Source: Euborellia annulipes (lineage: Eukaryota > Arthropoda > Insecta > Dermaptera > Anisolabididae). Taken from it: a DNA stretch of 64,000 bases. The stretch spans positions 1 to 64,000 of the forward strand of contig JAKCPI010000857.1 in assembly GCA_023213315.1 (NCBI GenBank), read 5' to 3'. Positions within the stretch are counted from its first letter, which is position 1. Each line of letters begins with the position of its first letter. This document shows positions 33,228-44,482 of the stretch, one piece after another. The position numbers were made by a program, and so were the translations under genes. The notes under the pieces were generated by a model. It made no database searches, had not been told where the DNA came from, and saw only the letters and a program-made list of their open reading frames with translations.

Positions 33228-33434
33228 CAGTCAGTTTCAATATTAACCCCCCTAGAGAATAGAGCCGAGAAGTTAGACAACCAGAGTGCTTAGAAAATAA
33301 ATAAACTTTTTTAATATTGCAGTGGAAATACTACTCGTATTTTTTGAGACAACAATTACGGCAGCTAAGCGCTCTGGTTGTCTAACTTCACGGGTCTATT
33401 CTCTAGCGGTGGCGGTTAATTTTGAAACTGATTG
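33228..33434. mobile_element. Mariner-type foldback MITE
   Basis: Flanked by TA (33226-33227, 33435-33436). The long arms pair through AGAGAATAGA, AAGTTAGACAACCAGAG and the outer CAGTCAGTTTCAATATTAAC. A decayed relative (GACAGCTAAGCATTTTGGTT) lies at 36350-36490. Confidence 0.75.
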
Positions 33435-33666
33435 TAAATTTAAGCAAATATCTAAATATTCATCTTAAAATATATAAATCACTAGCCGCGAAACATGGCG
33501 GGGGAGATGGAGGGTCTTGTCTTGTTGTAAACATTCGTTGGAATCTAAACATCGATTTTAATGTCGCCTGTTTGCCTATTTGCTTATCGATAATCTAAAA
33601 TAATTTTTACATCCATGCATTTACATCCTTCCTTAAAATAATTTTTATTTTTTTATTTGTTTTTAG

Positions 33667-33839
33667 GCGTGGGCCTGATGACCAGAAAAGTTGGTAACAG
33701 CGTCTCCCCTGTCGTTGAATTACTCAAAAATGGTGATGAATATACATTGAAAAGTAGTTCCACCTTCAAGAACACTCAAATCTCCTTTAAAATTGGACAA
33801 GAATTCGACCAAGAAACTCCAGATGGCAGGAAAGTTAAG
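33667..33839 (+). CDS. FABP exon 2
   Basis: Acceptor TTTTTAG before 33667, donor GTAAAT after 33839; 173 nt, the exact classical size. It encodes [19 protein letters not shown] through [10 protein letters not shown]: the second lid helix and strands B-E. It completes the split glycine codon from either first exon. The frame continues 10 codons into the intron before a stop, so intron retention would truncate the barrel. Confidence 0.95.
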
Positions 33840-34019
33840 GTAAATATAATATTTAACAATTCGTTATTATAGAACAAATTGGCTGGAAAAAATTAGTATG
33901 TACTTATGGACATGCTTGGAAATATCTTCCTATTATAGATAACTACTCATTATTCTTTTTTTACGTAGTATTATATATAATACGGCAAAAATATATATCA
34001 TCACAAGGGCAGAAAAAGA

Positions 34020-34142
34020 AAAAGTAATGGATTCATGTCAAAAATGATGTAGAGTTTTTGATGGAAATACATGTTTGAGATCCCCTGAGTCAAAGTTAAA
34101 AGAAAGTTGTGTGCTGTGCGATCAGTCACACCAGATTTTTTC
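34020..34142 (+). repeat. Family-A element with large internal deletion
   Basis: GTAATGGATTCATGTCAAAA, GATGGAAATACATG and CCCCTGAGTC are joined directly to the closing foldback AGAAAGTTGTGTGCTGTGCG..CACACCAGATTTTTT. Confidence 0.65.
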
Positions 34143-34374
34143 GTCTTATGGATTCTTCCCCCCCCCCCCAACCATTTGTACGAATTACTGTATATAAAAA
34201 TATGAAAAAAACTCCAATGGCCTCAAAAAAAAAATACCATTGCTTGAAACGAACCTCTAGCTCCCAGCACGAACAAGAGGCGAGATCTTTACCTCTGGGA
34301 TTCGTAGCTTATCAAATATTGTTGCAATATGAATTGAAGAACATAACTGAATGCTTCTGTACGGATATAGACCT

Positions 34375-34562
34375 ACAGTTTCGGAGATTTCTCAACTCCA
34401 TCTTCAGGATCAATGGAGAGAAATTAACAAAATTACCTTCTCGTGTTGTTTAAGTGCAAAGTAAAAAACAAATATTTTTGATTTTGGAGGTAGATTTTAT
34501 TTTTGCTACTGCATCTTTATAAGTAAACAGTTTCGGAGATTTTTTAACTCCATCTTCATGCT
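34375..34562 (-). repeat. Two hammerhead-like motifs in tandem
   Basis: Minus-strand motifs at 34375-34412 and 34528-34560 lie in the same orientation. The first has CTGAAGA, an extra T, stem II GGAG/CTCC and GAAACTG. The second has lost the start of the box (ATGAAGA). Tandem rather than inverted arrangement is the exception here. Confidence 0.5.
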
Positions 34563-34677
34563 AACAAACAAATTAGAATATTTTATTTCTATTTTTTAAA
34601 TCTGTATCAAATGAGAGCCTAAATGTTGAAAATCCGAGAGGGTGGTGAGATGAAACCCCTCTGGCATAGATCCTGGG

Positions 34678-35295
34678 CAGGGCCGCAGACAGGGGGCAGG
34701 GGGGCTATATCCCCGAGGCCCGGGCCCTCCGAGGGGGCCCGGGCCCATTGCGCTCCCACCTTGAAATTCTAATAAAAAATAATTTTCATGGTTGAAATTT
34801 CAATTAAAAAAAAATATTTTCTTGAAATTTTTTCCTCAGGGCTTTAAGCTCAAATCTTAAAATTTCAATTAAAAAAATCATTTTCTTGAAATTTCTTCCT
34901 TCAGGAGGCCCGGGCCCTTTAAGCTCAAATCAAGTTTGATCTTTTTCACGACTCAGGATATCTAAAAACGCAGATTTCAGTGGCTAATTTTCAAAAAATT
35001 TTCCATACCCCCAGATTCCCCCGGAAATCCTCTGTCCGGATCTGGCCTCGATAAAATATTGTAACTCTTTGTTTAGGAAATTTTGAAAAATTTTGAATTA
35101 ACTTTATTTAAATATATTTTGTAAGCTATTTATAACTATTTCAAAAGTTGTGTCAAAAACTGTGTAAAAAATTGTTGGCATGAAGGCCACAATAGTCTTT
35201 TATATATTAAAAAAACTTTAAGATTTTTTTTTTTTTGGGGGGGGGGCCGTATTAGTAAGTAGCCCCGGGGCCCGTCAAGTCTATCTGCCGCCCTG
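34678..35295. mobile_element. hAT element, 618 bp (CAGGGCCGCAGACAGG ends)
   Basis: Ends CAGGGCCGCAGACAGG and ATCTGCCGCCCTG. Perfect 8-bp duplication ATCCTGGG at 34670-34677 and 35296-35303. The interior has two copies of an ATTAAAAAAA..TTTTCTTGAAATTT segment and GGCCCGGGCCC blocks; no transposase. Confidence 0.9.
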
Positions 35296-35364
35296 ATCCT
35301 GGGGTATATCTATTTATTATTTATTATAAAAAGTAATAATAATCTTTGTCCTTTTTTGTTTTAG

Positions 35365-35463
35365 GCTTTGATCACCCAAGAAGGCAACAAACTCGTTGAA
35401 GTTCAAAAGGGCGATAAGGAGACCACCATTGTTCGAGAATTCAACCCTGACAGTATCGTTATG
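35365..35463 (+). CDS. FABP exon 3
   Basis: Acceptor TTTTAG, donor GTAATT; 99 nt, 33 residues starting ALITQEGNKLVEVQKGDKE. It carries Arg106 of the assembled protein (in TTIVREF), the first residue of the carboxylate-binding triad of FABPs. Phase 0 at both ends. Confidence 0.95.
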
Positions 35464-36029
35464 GTAATTTATTTATTTTATTTTCTATCACTAAATTCTA
35501 TTCTTGTTATAAAATGTAAACGCCACCTCGCTACAATTATTTAAAATTATGCCTCCCTAAGCGCCAAAACTCTAGAAAGAGATAGTCTATTAGAAAGAGG
35601 AGTTAACGCGGAGGGGGGGGGGGGACTGTAATCTTACTTCTCGCCCCTCACACCAATGTACAGACAGAGCTCCTGTACTTTTCATTAGGAGTCATTCCTA
35701 GTTGAAAATTTTCAACTGAAGGAAATCAATTGGGCGGGGCATCCCATCTCCCCTCTACTAATCCCTAAATTGATTCCCCTTGCTCGCTTTCATTCAGGCT
35801 GCAACTCATTCTTTTGACAACAGCCGCAACTAGCTAAAATAAAAGTCCGCAAGAATTAAAAATATTTTCGAAATTTTTACTGGTTTGAAGATATCTTGAG
35901 GACAGCCACACGTCAATTATATACGTATATAAAAAATAAAAAATTTAAAAGTAAATTAGTGTTTATTTAACTCAAACAAAACCCCTGCCCTCCCCCCAAA
36001 TGACGCCTCCGCTTGTGGGCTGCCAAAAT

Positions 36030-36205
36030 AGGCACACAATCAAATATTCAATCATATATGCAATGAATATAGACCTAAACTCAAATTAGGTACCTAATTT
36101 CTATGTTCACTACATATTAATATATGATTGAATATTTGATTGTATGTCTATATCAGCCCTCAAGCTCTGAGAATGGTCTGACCAAGACCGAAACGTCAGC
36201 ATAGA
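36030..36205 (+). repeat. Hammerhead-bearing repeat with 24-bp perfect inverted arms
   Basis: 36036-36059 and 36120-36143 are perfect 24-bp inverted copies. Just downstream, at 36164-36200, is a hammerhead-like motif: stem I GCT/AGC, box CTGAGAA (last G lost), an extra T, stem II GGTC/GACC, GAAAC, GTC. It lies in FABP intron 3. Confidence 0.6.
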
Positions 36206-36971
36206 GAGCCTAATAAAATTATCTAGCCATTCTTTTTTTTCTAAATTAAGATCAGTTATTTTTTGAGATGTACAGATCTATTAAAAAGATGAACAGACGT
36301 AGAATATATATTTTCGAATTTTATCGTTATACGAAAAATTATATAGGTACAGTTGGGCGCCACAAGTGGTCGACAGTGGAGCCTTGGTTTAGTCAATGCA
36401 AAATTTTAAAAAAAAACATCTTTTAGTTTTAATGTAAATGAAGGCGAAAAGCTACATGTCCGACAGCTAAGCATTTTGGTTGCCTAAGCTCAAGGCTTTC
36501 ACTCTTGAGCACATCAAACGCCGATTAAATTCATTTTTTAAATTTTGGGGAGGGATGTTTCTGCGACTTTTCGACTTACAGTATACTCCTCCCACCACTT
36601 CCCTAGTATACAAGGTTCCTCTACATCTAATAAACAGTGAGTTCAAAAATTGGCCCCCAAAGGCAGAGATAATTTATGCGCTTTGTCCACGGTCTCAGAA
36701 ACCCTCCCCCATTTAGTGCACCCGACCTACCGATAAACTTTTAGTCTATTCTCACCAAATTATTTAGGTTTATCATGTGATAAAGCAATTGGGTTTTATT
36801 TTAGATTATTTTGAAAGATGAATAGTCACAAAATGTATAGGAAAAAAATACAATAGTTTAGAGCTCCATTGGAAAATCAAAAGAAAGAAATTTGGGCCAC
36901 CCCACTGATCAACCTAGTATTATAAACAATCCTTGGTTATTATTAATATTTGTTGTTCTTTTATTTTTCAG

Positions 36972-37025
36972 ACCCTTAAAGTCGACGATATTGTATGTAC
37001 TAGAATTTACAAAATCCAAGAATAA
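36972..37025 (+). CDS. FABP exon 4 (C-terminus and stop)
   Basis: Acceptor TTTTTCAG; 54 nt including TAA. It encodes TLKVDDIVCTRIYKIQE. Arg126 and Tyr128 of the 132-residue protein (R-x-Y in TRIYK) complete the fatty-acid carboxylate triad with Arg106, so the protein should bind ligand. The exon-intron lengths 73/173/99/54 sum to 399 nt without frame error. Confidence 0.95.
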   Translation, partial: TLKVDDIVCTRIYKIQE

Positions 37026-37390
37026 AAAAATCTTCTCATTAATTCATTAACACAACAAAATTGCTTCATCTCTTTACATATATATATATATAGGAATATA
37101 TATATACATATAATTTTTGCAAGACTTTTCTCATTATATATAAATAAATAAATATTATATATAATTATACACATTTATATATATATATAAATATACAAAT
37201 TTATATGTTTATATATGACTGTAAAAAATACAGAGACTGAAAATTTTACAAAACAAAAAATTTTTGTTTGCTTAATTTAATTATTTTAAATAAAATAATT
37301 TCAGATTCGGAAACATTAAATTATTTACATTTTTCATTTGTTATTTTTTTTTTTGTATAAATTTTAATTTTACCTGCTTCAAATAAAAAA
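37026..37390 (+). terminator. FABP 3' UTR with candidate poly(A) signals
   Basis: AATAAA occurs at 37143-37148 (overlapping a second), 37289-37294 and 37382-37387 in AT-rich sequence. Which one is used cannot be told. 37391-38160 has only T-runs and a family-A end (TAAGAGAAAGTAAAA near 38010). Confidence 0.5.
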
Positions 37391-38167
37391 TATTCAAATG
37401 ATTTTTTAATTTGTTTTTTTTTTTTTTACTTTTTAAAAAGTATCATGTAATTTTTTGTATTATGAATTTTGAAAAAAAAAATATTATAGCAGGGCCGTAG
37501 TCAGATAATTTTGAGGTTTTTTTTTTTGACAACCCGGACGATTAACCTTCTATATTTTTTGGGGGTTTCGAGGGGATTTTGAAGCCTCTTATCTAACAGG
37601 ATAAGGAAATTCATTAGAGGCCATTCAAGTATTACGAAGTATCCTAAAGGGGGGAGGGGGTAATCAGTTGCTTATGTTGCATTTCCAAACGAAAAAAAGG
37701 TAGCTGTTCCATAAAAAAAAAAAAAAAAAAACAAGGTTGAATGCAAAAAAAAATGAAATGCTTATATAAACAAGGAGAGGGGATTAACGATTTGCTTATT
37801 ATTGCGAACAAGCAAGAAAAGGGATCTAAAATTATCTTACATAAGGCCCTTTGTGTATATCAATATTGTGTCAATATTATATAAATAAAAAAAAAATGTT
37901 TTTTGACCTTAAAATGTTCGTATCGAGAATCTAGCCAAAATGTTCACAAACAAGGATACTCCTGGTCTTCAAGTGAGAATTTGAAAAGTTAAAAAAAAAT
38001 AAATAGTGTAAGAGAAAGTAAAAGAATCCTCTGCCTCCCCCCCCTTTCTTTTCTAGTGACGTAACCAAAAAGAAGACAACGGCCAAAAGATATCTCGGGT
38101 TCGGATACAGAGAGAAATATTATGCCAATGTTTAAGTTAAAAAATATAATATTGAATAAGGAACGCT

Positions 38168-38622
38168 ATAAGCAGGGCACCCAGCAGAAATAAAAAACTT
38201 TTATATTCGTCGACGTTTCGGGAACGCATCGCTCCTATCCTCAGGATGAAATAATTGTCGAACTAAAGATGGATAGTTTTATAATTTATACAACGAATAA
38301 TAACAAAACGTATATTGTGCATAATAATTTATCAAAATTGAAACTTGTATATTATACTAATTATCCTTTCAATCTTGGCCGGCGTTGAGGCTGTTTGCAC
38401 TCCTTGACAGCTTTTAACTATATAATTAGTATATAATATACATCTGTCAATTTTGATAAATTATTATGCACAATATACGTATTGTTATTCGTATTATACA
38501 TTATAAAACTATTGATCTATTATTCGACAATTATTTCGTCCTGAGGATGGGAGCGATGCGTTCCCGAAACGTCGACGAAATAATATAAAGGTTTTTTGTT
38601 TCTCCTGGCTGCCCTGTTCATA
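38168..38622. repeat. Inverted pair of hammerhead-bearing repeats, best preserved
   Basis: Arms of about 200 bp (AGCAGGGCACCCAGCAGAAA.. against CTCCTGGCTGCCCTG..) meet near 38390. The minus motif at 38208-38252 has the full core with one mismatch in stem I; the plus motif is complete. This is the whole-element form of the class: two terminal repeats facing each other with no coding part left. Confidence 0.75.
38530..38584 (+). ncRNA. Hammerhead ribozyme motif, complete
   Basis: Stem I ATTATTTCGTC (38530-38540) pairs perfectly with GACGAAATAAT (38574-38584), 11 bp. Box CTGAGGA 38541-38547, extra T, stem II GGGA/TCCC with an inner GC/GC extension, GAAA 38566-38569, and the cleavage triplet GTC 38571-38573. 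Helix III is the palindrome ACGT, so two molecules would have to pair through it, as known for dimeric hammerheads of Penelope-like elements. Lies between the two genes. Activity is inferred. Confidence 0.8.
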
Positions 38623-38689
38623 GCATTCCTCATTCAATCATCGCCAGTCATTTATATTCTTCAGTATTTTAATATTTTAAAGAGGAGGG

Positions 38690-38815
38690 CACTGCCATCT
38701 AGGGAGGATACAATCCAATTCAATTGAAATAAATTTCCCGCCTGGGACAGGATGCGAACCCTTGACCTTTGGCACCAGAGGCTAATGCTCTACCTCTGTG
38801 CCATAGGGCAAGGAC
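38690..38815 (-). mobile_element. tRNA-derived SINE, family E-like, truncated
   Basis: Minus strand starts GCCCTATGGCACAGAGGTAG with box B-like GGTTCGCATCC and the ATTGAATTGGATTGTATCC body. 38816-40340 has no recognised element; GTAAGT follows a TCAGTTA at 39809, which might be an unproven 5' exon edge. Confidence 0.55.
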
Positions 38816-40345
38816 GATTTTTATTATTCAATATGTACGGTGCCAGTGCAAAACCAGTGTCTTATTTCATATATCTTCCCTTTTGAAACATATTCAGGCA
38901 GAAAACAATGAATCATTTACATGAGACGATAAGAAAAATACGGTATATGAAATGATGGCGAAAATGAACGAATAAAATACCTCTTCCCTCCCTCCACTGG
39001 AAAATTCCTCTGGGTTCGTCCTTGACTGACACATTTGTTAGCCACATCCCTCGCCTCCTTTTCCGTTCCCGTTCCGTTTAGCCCATGTAATTCTTTGAAT
39101 TCACAAAAACTCTTTCCTGATTTGTAATAAATAGGCTATGATTTTTTCCTTAAGGCCATTTATTCCCACCACAAAGATGAAATGACTCTCATTCAAATAG
39201 ATCTCATTTATCCAGAATATGTGATATTTTTAATTTTCTAATTGTATTTATTAAATAAAATAGATATAACTCACCAATTGAGAATGAAAGATATTGTTGA
39301 AATAAGTCCATGAAACAAATTATGAAACAATTTATAAAAATAGACATTGTTATTTAGAAGATTTGGCAACAGACACATCCATAAAATAGCAACACTAAAG
39401 AATGACTGTTGAGAATTTTTGAACCGGAGGGAATCAAAGAATATTAAAAGGGCTTCTATTTTTTTTTTTTTATAAATGTTATTATTTAAATAAATAAATC
39501 AATAAATGTAATAAATAATTCTAACAAATAAAATTAAAAGAATTTTAAAGCATTTTAATTTTTTTACGATTAAAGCTATATATTAATTAATATAAAATCT
39601 GAAAAAAATTTTTCTACTATTATTATTTGAAATTTAATTCTCAGTAGTATATTAGTATATTTTTTAATCACTCTTTTACAAGGTTTAAATTGTTATTAAT
39701 TTTTTTTTTTTTTTTTAATTGAAAATCAAAACAAATCACATTTTAATGAACGCACTTTGTTAAAGCTGTATTCTTTGAATCTTCCCTTTTGGCGCCTGCC
39801 TCTCCATCAGTTAGTAAGTGACAATTTATAATTTTTGATGTGAATGTTTACTTCATTATTTTAATTTAATATCAAGTGAAGGTTTTTATTCTAAACAGTG
39901 AGTATATTAAACTATTCAAATTTTGATTAAAAAATAAATAAATTTATGACACTATTCAAAAATTATTTTTTCTTTGAATTTCTTGTTCATCAATAAAAAA
40001 ATTTTTATACAAATCATGCATGGTCTTGGGATACAAACCTCCGAAATGGGGGTTTTATTATCATTTCGCTTGTTCTAAATTCAATTTAAGAGAGAAAATG
40101 GCTTTGGAGCGATGTCTATTATTAAACCAAATTAAGAATGCGGTAAAAAAGTATTTTAATTATTTATAATTGATGATGCAAACTAAATATTTATGATTAT
40201 TAAAATATTTATCCTTATACAATTTGAATGGAGGTCCAAATTGAGTATAAAAAAAAATATTAACAAAAATGTGACCTATTATGGTCAAGTAAAAGTCGCA
40301 GTTCCGTTCACGTTCCACGTACAATACAGTTAGTTTATAATCTAA

Positions 40346-40469
40346 AAAGAATGAGAGAGAGAGAGAGAGAGAGAGGGATAGGTGAGCGCAATAAGTGGGA
40401 TAGCAATGGCAATAACATTGCATTGCATTTGTCTATGGCTCTGCGTGGCTATGTTCAGTTCAGTTCAGT
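40346..40469 (+). promoter_or_regulatory. Putative promoter of the myosin XVIII gene
   Basis: A (GA)n tract at 40351-40375 (GAGA-factor type) is followed by three consecutive TTCAG pentamers, giving overlapping TCAGT initiators at 40455, 40460 and 40465. This is about 190-200 nt upstream of the exon-1 ATG. No TATA at the right distance. The 5' UTR would be rich in CT and CACTCA repeats. Confidence 0.5.
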
Positions 40470-40658
40470 AGTCAATTCAAAGAAAATGGCGTCCTTCACA
40501 TATTTTAGATAATCTCTCTGTCTCTTTCTCTCTTTCACACACTCACTCACTCACTCATTTACTCACATCTTACACATACTGACTCTCTTATTTATCTGTG
40601 ATTTTGTTTTTATTTTATTAATTTTTTATATATATATTTCTATATTTTATAAATAAAA

Positions 40659-40835
40659 ATGTTTAATTTTATGAAAAAGAACACCAACCCGTCATCGTCG
40701 TCGTCAACATCAACTTCGACAGCAATTGATAAAGATGAAAGGGAAAAAGAAAAAAGGAAAAAAGACAAACGAAAATTGGATGGGAAAAAACGGGACAGGA
40801 CTGATTTAAGTACTGATGATTTGCTTCGAATTGAG
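40659..40835 (+). CDS. Mhcl: Myosin XVIII, exon 1 (KE-rich N-terminus)
   Basis: 59 codons, MFNFMKKNTNPSSSSS.. then a lysine/glutamate-rich stretch (KDEREKEKRKKDKRK). The donor is GTATTT after ..LLRIE. The MFN-MKK start followed by a KE-rich segment and later a PDZ domain is the signature of class XVIII myosins (vertebrate Myo18A alpha, Drosophila Mhcl). These work at actin and Golgi membranes and in muscle, with little or no motor ATPase. Exons 1-7 (177, 171, 247, 204, 170, 141, 189 nt) join without a frame error into 433 codons. The motor domain is beyond the window. Confidence 0.9.
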
Positions 40836-41335
40836 GTATTTATTTATTTTTTTCTTGTTCCCTAATTTAATTTGACATTTCATTTCGAGGTTAGGTTTTT
40901 AATCAATATTTCCCTCCCATTAAAAAAAAAAATTAATATATTCCTTCGTCATTTGACATTTCATTACTCTATTAAAAACAAATATTCTATATTATTTTTT
41001 TCAATATGTTTCCATATTTTCTAAAAATTTATTCATTAATATGTTTTTTTTTTTAAATACAATTAGAAAGCGTAAACATTTTCTTTAGAAAGCAATTTTT
41101 TTTTAAGTTTTATAACTATTATCAGAACAAAATTAAATTTCTATTCGATATATTTATATATAAATGGGCGCCCGCAGTAATAGACAAGAGGGAGAGGAAA
41201 TTCCAGTAACCGTTACAGAAATAGATAAAAAATAATCAATATAAAAATTATTAGTCGTTTTGTTTTTAATCAAATTTGTCCAGCTCCAACCTCCCCATCC
41301 CTCAATCTCTTTCTCTCTTGGTATATATATATATA

Positions 41336-41487
41336 CAATGAGATGCAAAATTAAACCACCCCAGGGCATTTTCTTCATTGTTTTTATTTTCTACTAGGTT
41401 TGTAACACTAAAGTTTCTATTAAAATTTTTCATTTTTTTTAAAACAATCAAATAATCACAAGGATGTTTTAATATTGCCCCTCATTG
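41336..41487. mobile_element. Mariner-type MITE, 152 bp
   Basis: TA-flanked (41334-41335, 41488-41489), ends CAATGAGATGCAAAATTAAA and TTTTAATATTGCCCCTCATTG-type complement. In myosin intron 1. The rest of intron 1 (40836-42196) is AT-rich with nothing recognised. Confidence 0.7.
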
Positions 41488-42196
41488 TACAAACTTAAAC
41501 TTTTATATTGAAATCCAAAATTGTTCCATCTTACACCAGGTCAAAGACAAATAAATTTGTTGCTATGTTATATGATGAAATATAATGTCTCGAATTTGAT
41601 CAATTGAAACTACCTCTTTTAGACTCAATAGGCTACATATTTGTACTTTATTTAAAGGCTGGATAGGACCAGAAAATATTGTTCAATATTTACATTTGGA
41701 CTAACGTTTCTGGACATATTTTGGTCCAGCAAAAACTACAGCGAGTAAAAATAATAAAAAATACGTATTAGGAAAAGCGTGGATCAGTCTTTCTCAAGAG
41801 TCATCCGCTTAAACACTTTTAAGTCACTTGCTTCTTTATTTTACTTCTTCTTGAATTGCTATTTAAATAGATTTCTATAATCTTGTTCTTATTGTTCATG
41901 TGTGCTCCTTACCAATAATCGTCCTCTCTCGCCCTCTTAGCTAAATGTGGGTGGATGGCATATATAGGCCTATATGGAACTATTAAACTGTGCACTGCAT
42001 ATTAATAATACAACGTATTTCTCCTTTAAATAACTCTTAAATAATCAGACAAAAAATCGCAGGGGTCGATCTTCTTTAATATTAAAACTCGATTAACCAA
42101 CCTCTACCCCCTCTGAATATGTCAGTGGCACAAATGATAGAAAGCAAATTGTAAATAAACAAATGTTTGTGACAACATATATTATTATTTTTTTAG

Positions 42197-42367
42197 GTTC
42201 GGCGTTCTTTAAAGTTACGAGGACGGCGTAAAGATAAAGAGAAATTACCATCTGGAATCACAGCTGATTATACTGCTAGCTTTCTTGCTGGACTTGTAGA
42301 GCCGAATGGTGAAGATACTGTTGATCAAGCATCTACAACCTCTAGTCTCTCTCTACATCCACAAGAG
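42197..42367 (+). CDS. Mhcl: Myosin XVIII, exon 2
   Basis: Acceptor TTTTTTTAG, donor GTTTGT; 57 codons beginning VRRSLKLRGRRKDKEKLPSG and ending SSLSLHPQE. The basic start and the LPSGITADY segment are of the type found in insect Myo18 N-termini. Phase 0 both ends. Confidence 0.9.
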
Positions 42368-42483
42368 GTTTGTTTCTATATATATATTGTATATTTAAAA
42401 ATATCCTACTTTTTCTTTTAACTTTACTAACATATAAGAAATTTTCGAATAAATTATTATTTTTTGTTTCTCACTATTTATAG

Positions 42484-42730
42484 TCTTCTCCTCGTGGGCC
42501 ACATCACATGGGTGATCCTTCTTCGTTAACTCAATCAGATACAAGCAGTGAAACATCACTAACCTCCTCCTCAATTGGCCGACCTTTACCCCCTTTGCCA
42601 CCTCGTCCACCAAAGCGAGGCATTCTTAAATCATCCAAAATTGCGAGTCAATCGAACAAACAAGTTACAAAACCGCCACCAGCCACGTTACCCGGTCTTC
42701 TTTTGGCACAAAATACTTTACAAAATGAAG
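42484..42730 (+). CDS. Mhcl: Myosin XVIII, exon 3 (Ser/Pro-rich linker)
   Basis: Acceptor TTTATAG, donor GTAAAT; 247 nt, ends in phase 1. Serine/threonine-rich, then a proline block RPLPPLPPRPPKRGILK near residues 149-165, a likely SH3-domain ligand. The frame stays open 30 codons past the donor, so unspliced RNA would give a short protein without the PDZ domain. Confidence 0.9.
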
Positions 42731-42745
42731 GTAAATATTTATATA

Positions 42746-43005
42746 TATCGCCTGCTGAGAATGCTAAGTGGCGAAAGTCCAAAATTGAACAATTCGAGAA
42801 AAGGCTTTTGAAAGTTTTATAAACATATATATTTAAATAGCCGAGCAACAAATGAATAGGCCAGAATCGATAGCAAAGAATGGAAATTTATTTTCGCCAC
42901 TTTGGCACTCAAAAGAGAAAATGTTTAAACAATGTTGGGAAGGCTTAACTCAAAAATTGAATTTTTGGACTTTCGCCACTATCATTCTCAGCAGGCGATG
43001 TTCTG
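42746..43005. repeat. Foldback repeat 16 nt after the exon-3 donor (family H)
   Basis: ATCGCCTGCTGAGAATG and GTGGCGAAAGTCCAAAATTG at 42749-42800 are mirrored by CAATTTTT..GGACTTTCGCCAC and CATTCTCAGCAGGCGAT at 42955-43005. A third, single copy is at 44790-44870 in the same intron. Function unknown. Confidence 0.7.
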
Positions 43006-43299
43006 CAAGTTTTCTCCAATTGGGCGAATGTGAATTCTTGGATCACCCAAGCCAACCGATTCCTTCCTAGATCTCAAAGGTAAACACAAGTCTCAGGGTG
43101 GCATCCACTAACAATTCCAACTCTGGGACAAGGCAGATTGAGGCCCCGTAGTCAGTCCAAATCACACCTTTAACACCTGCTCTAGATCTCTTATACATCC
43201 GGTCAAATTTCGAGTCTGTTAACACTGAGTCTCCGAAAACAGAGCACCATCATCACTATTAATCACGCTTGAAAAAACTTCTTTACGATACTCAGTATT

Positions 43300-43450
43300 T
43301 TAGTAATTATCTATTGGGGGTCCAGGCATTCTTATTTAAGCCATTTGGTATCCAAATGGCTTAAATAAATCATCGGACTGCCTGGGACCGAACCCGCGAC
43401 CCCTGGTATACAAGGCAAGCGCGCTACCAACTACACCAAGCCCGAGGGCC
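43300..43450 (-). mobile_element. SINE family D, tail missing
   Basis: GGGGGTCCAGGCATTC, body palindrome and the tRNA-like head ending ACTACACCAAGCCCGAGGGC; the AGACTGTGTG tail is absent. The rest of intron 3 (43451-44480) holds no recognised element, although two overlapping ORFs of 100-130 codons at 43842-44317 have no recognisable similarity. Confidence 0.75.
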
Positions 43451-44482
43451 AGCCAAAATTTAAAGTCAACTAATGCTGCTTAATCTGAGAAAATTTACTT
43501 CACATATTTTTATTATTAAAAAAAACATAAAAAAAAAAATTTTTATATTCTCTTGTTAAATTTTTAATTAAAAGGAAGAATTAATAAAAGTAGAATAAGG
43601 AAATGTTATAACTTCAAAAATGGCATCTTGCCAATGATAGTTTATAGTCTATTTCTTTAAAAAATTCGAAATCTATTTTTAAAAATAAATATAGTTATAG
43701 TACATTTTTCTAAATAGATAGGTATATATACGCTTTTTTCAGGGGGAGGTGATAAAGAGGTTCAAATCATTAATCTTTTCTTTATAATTCTCCCCTCCTC
43801 CAAAATTAAAAAAATTTCTGACTATGACATTGAAAAGATAGATGGATATATTTTATATAACAGCTTGTTCTAAAATGACCGATATTGATTTTTTTAAACA
43901 ATCGACTACGCACAGAGACTGTGTATATGCTTCAGAGACGAAAGTGACCTCGTGGAGAATGAAGCGCATGATCTTGAGCCACGAACTTCCTTCACCCAGA
44001 CAAACATGTGCACCCCTATCAAAGAACTTGCATCATTGCCTTCCATCGGATTTGCTAGACAAGAAAAACCATCGGGTTTTTGGAAAACGGAATTCCCATT
44101 TGATCGCAATAACTTGTGTTGTTGCATCTTATGTTCACTCATCAACTTTAAACACTGCGCAGGAGATTGTAATGTCGCGGGTGGAAAAGTGGATATTGCA
44201 GTCTGTGAGTTGTTTAAAAAGTCAATCTCGGTCATTTTGAACCCTCAGATATGTATATTGAAAATTTTTTTTATTAAAACGAATCTCAAAAAATGCATTA
44301 GACATTTTGAGAAGTAAATTTTATATAAAATAATAGGTACCGTTACTATAAATGGGGAATGTGATTATAATTAGACAAGTCAGAGATTTAATCAATGACT
44401 GGACAAATATATTGAAATATTTTTAAAATAAAAGCCATCCATCCTTTTCATAGTAATCTTCTAAAAAAAATCGGTAAATTTT

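Noticed and set aside
39800..39821. Non-coding 5' exon of the myosin gene (TCAGTTA then GTAAGT)
   Set aside because: An initiator only a few bases before a donor would make an impossibly short exon; kept only as a remark.
43842..44317. Overlapping frames of 109-132 codons in myosin intron 3
   Set aside because: Frames on both strands overlap, composition is not protein-like, and no domain or intron-exon signal was recognised.
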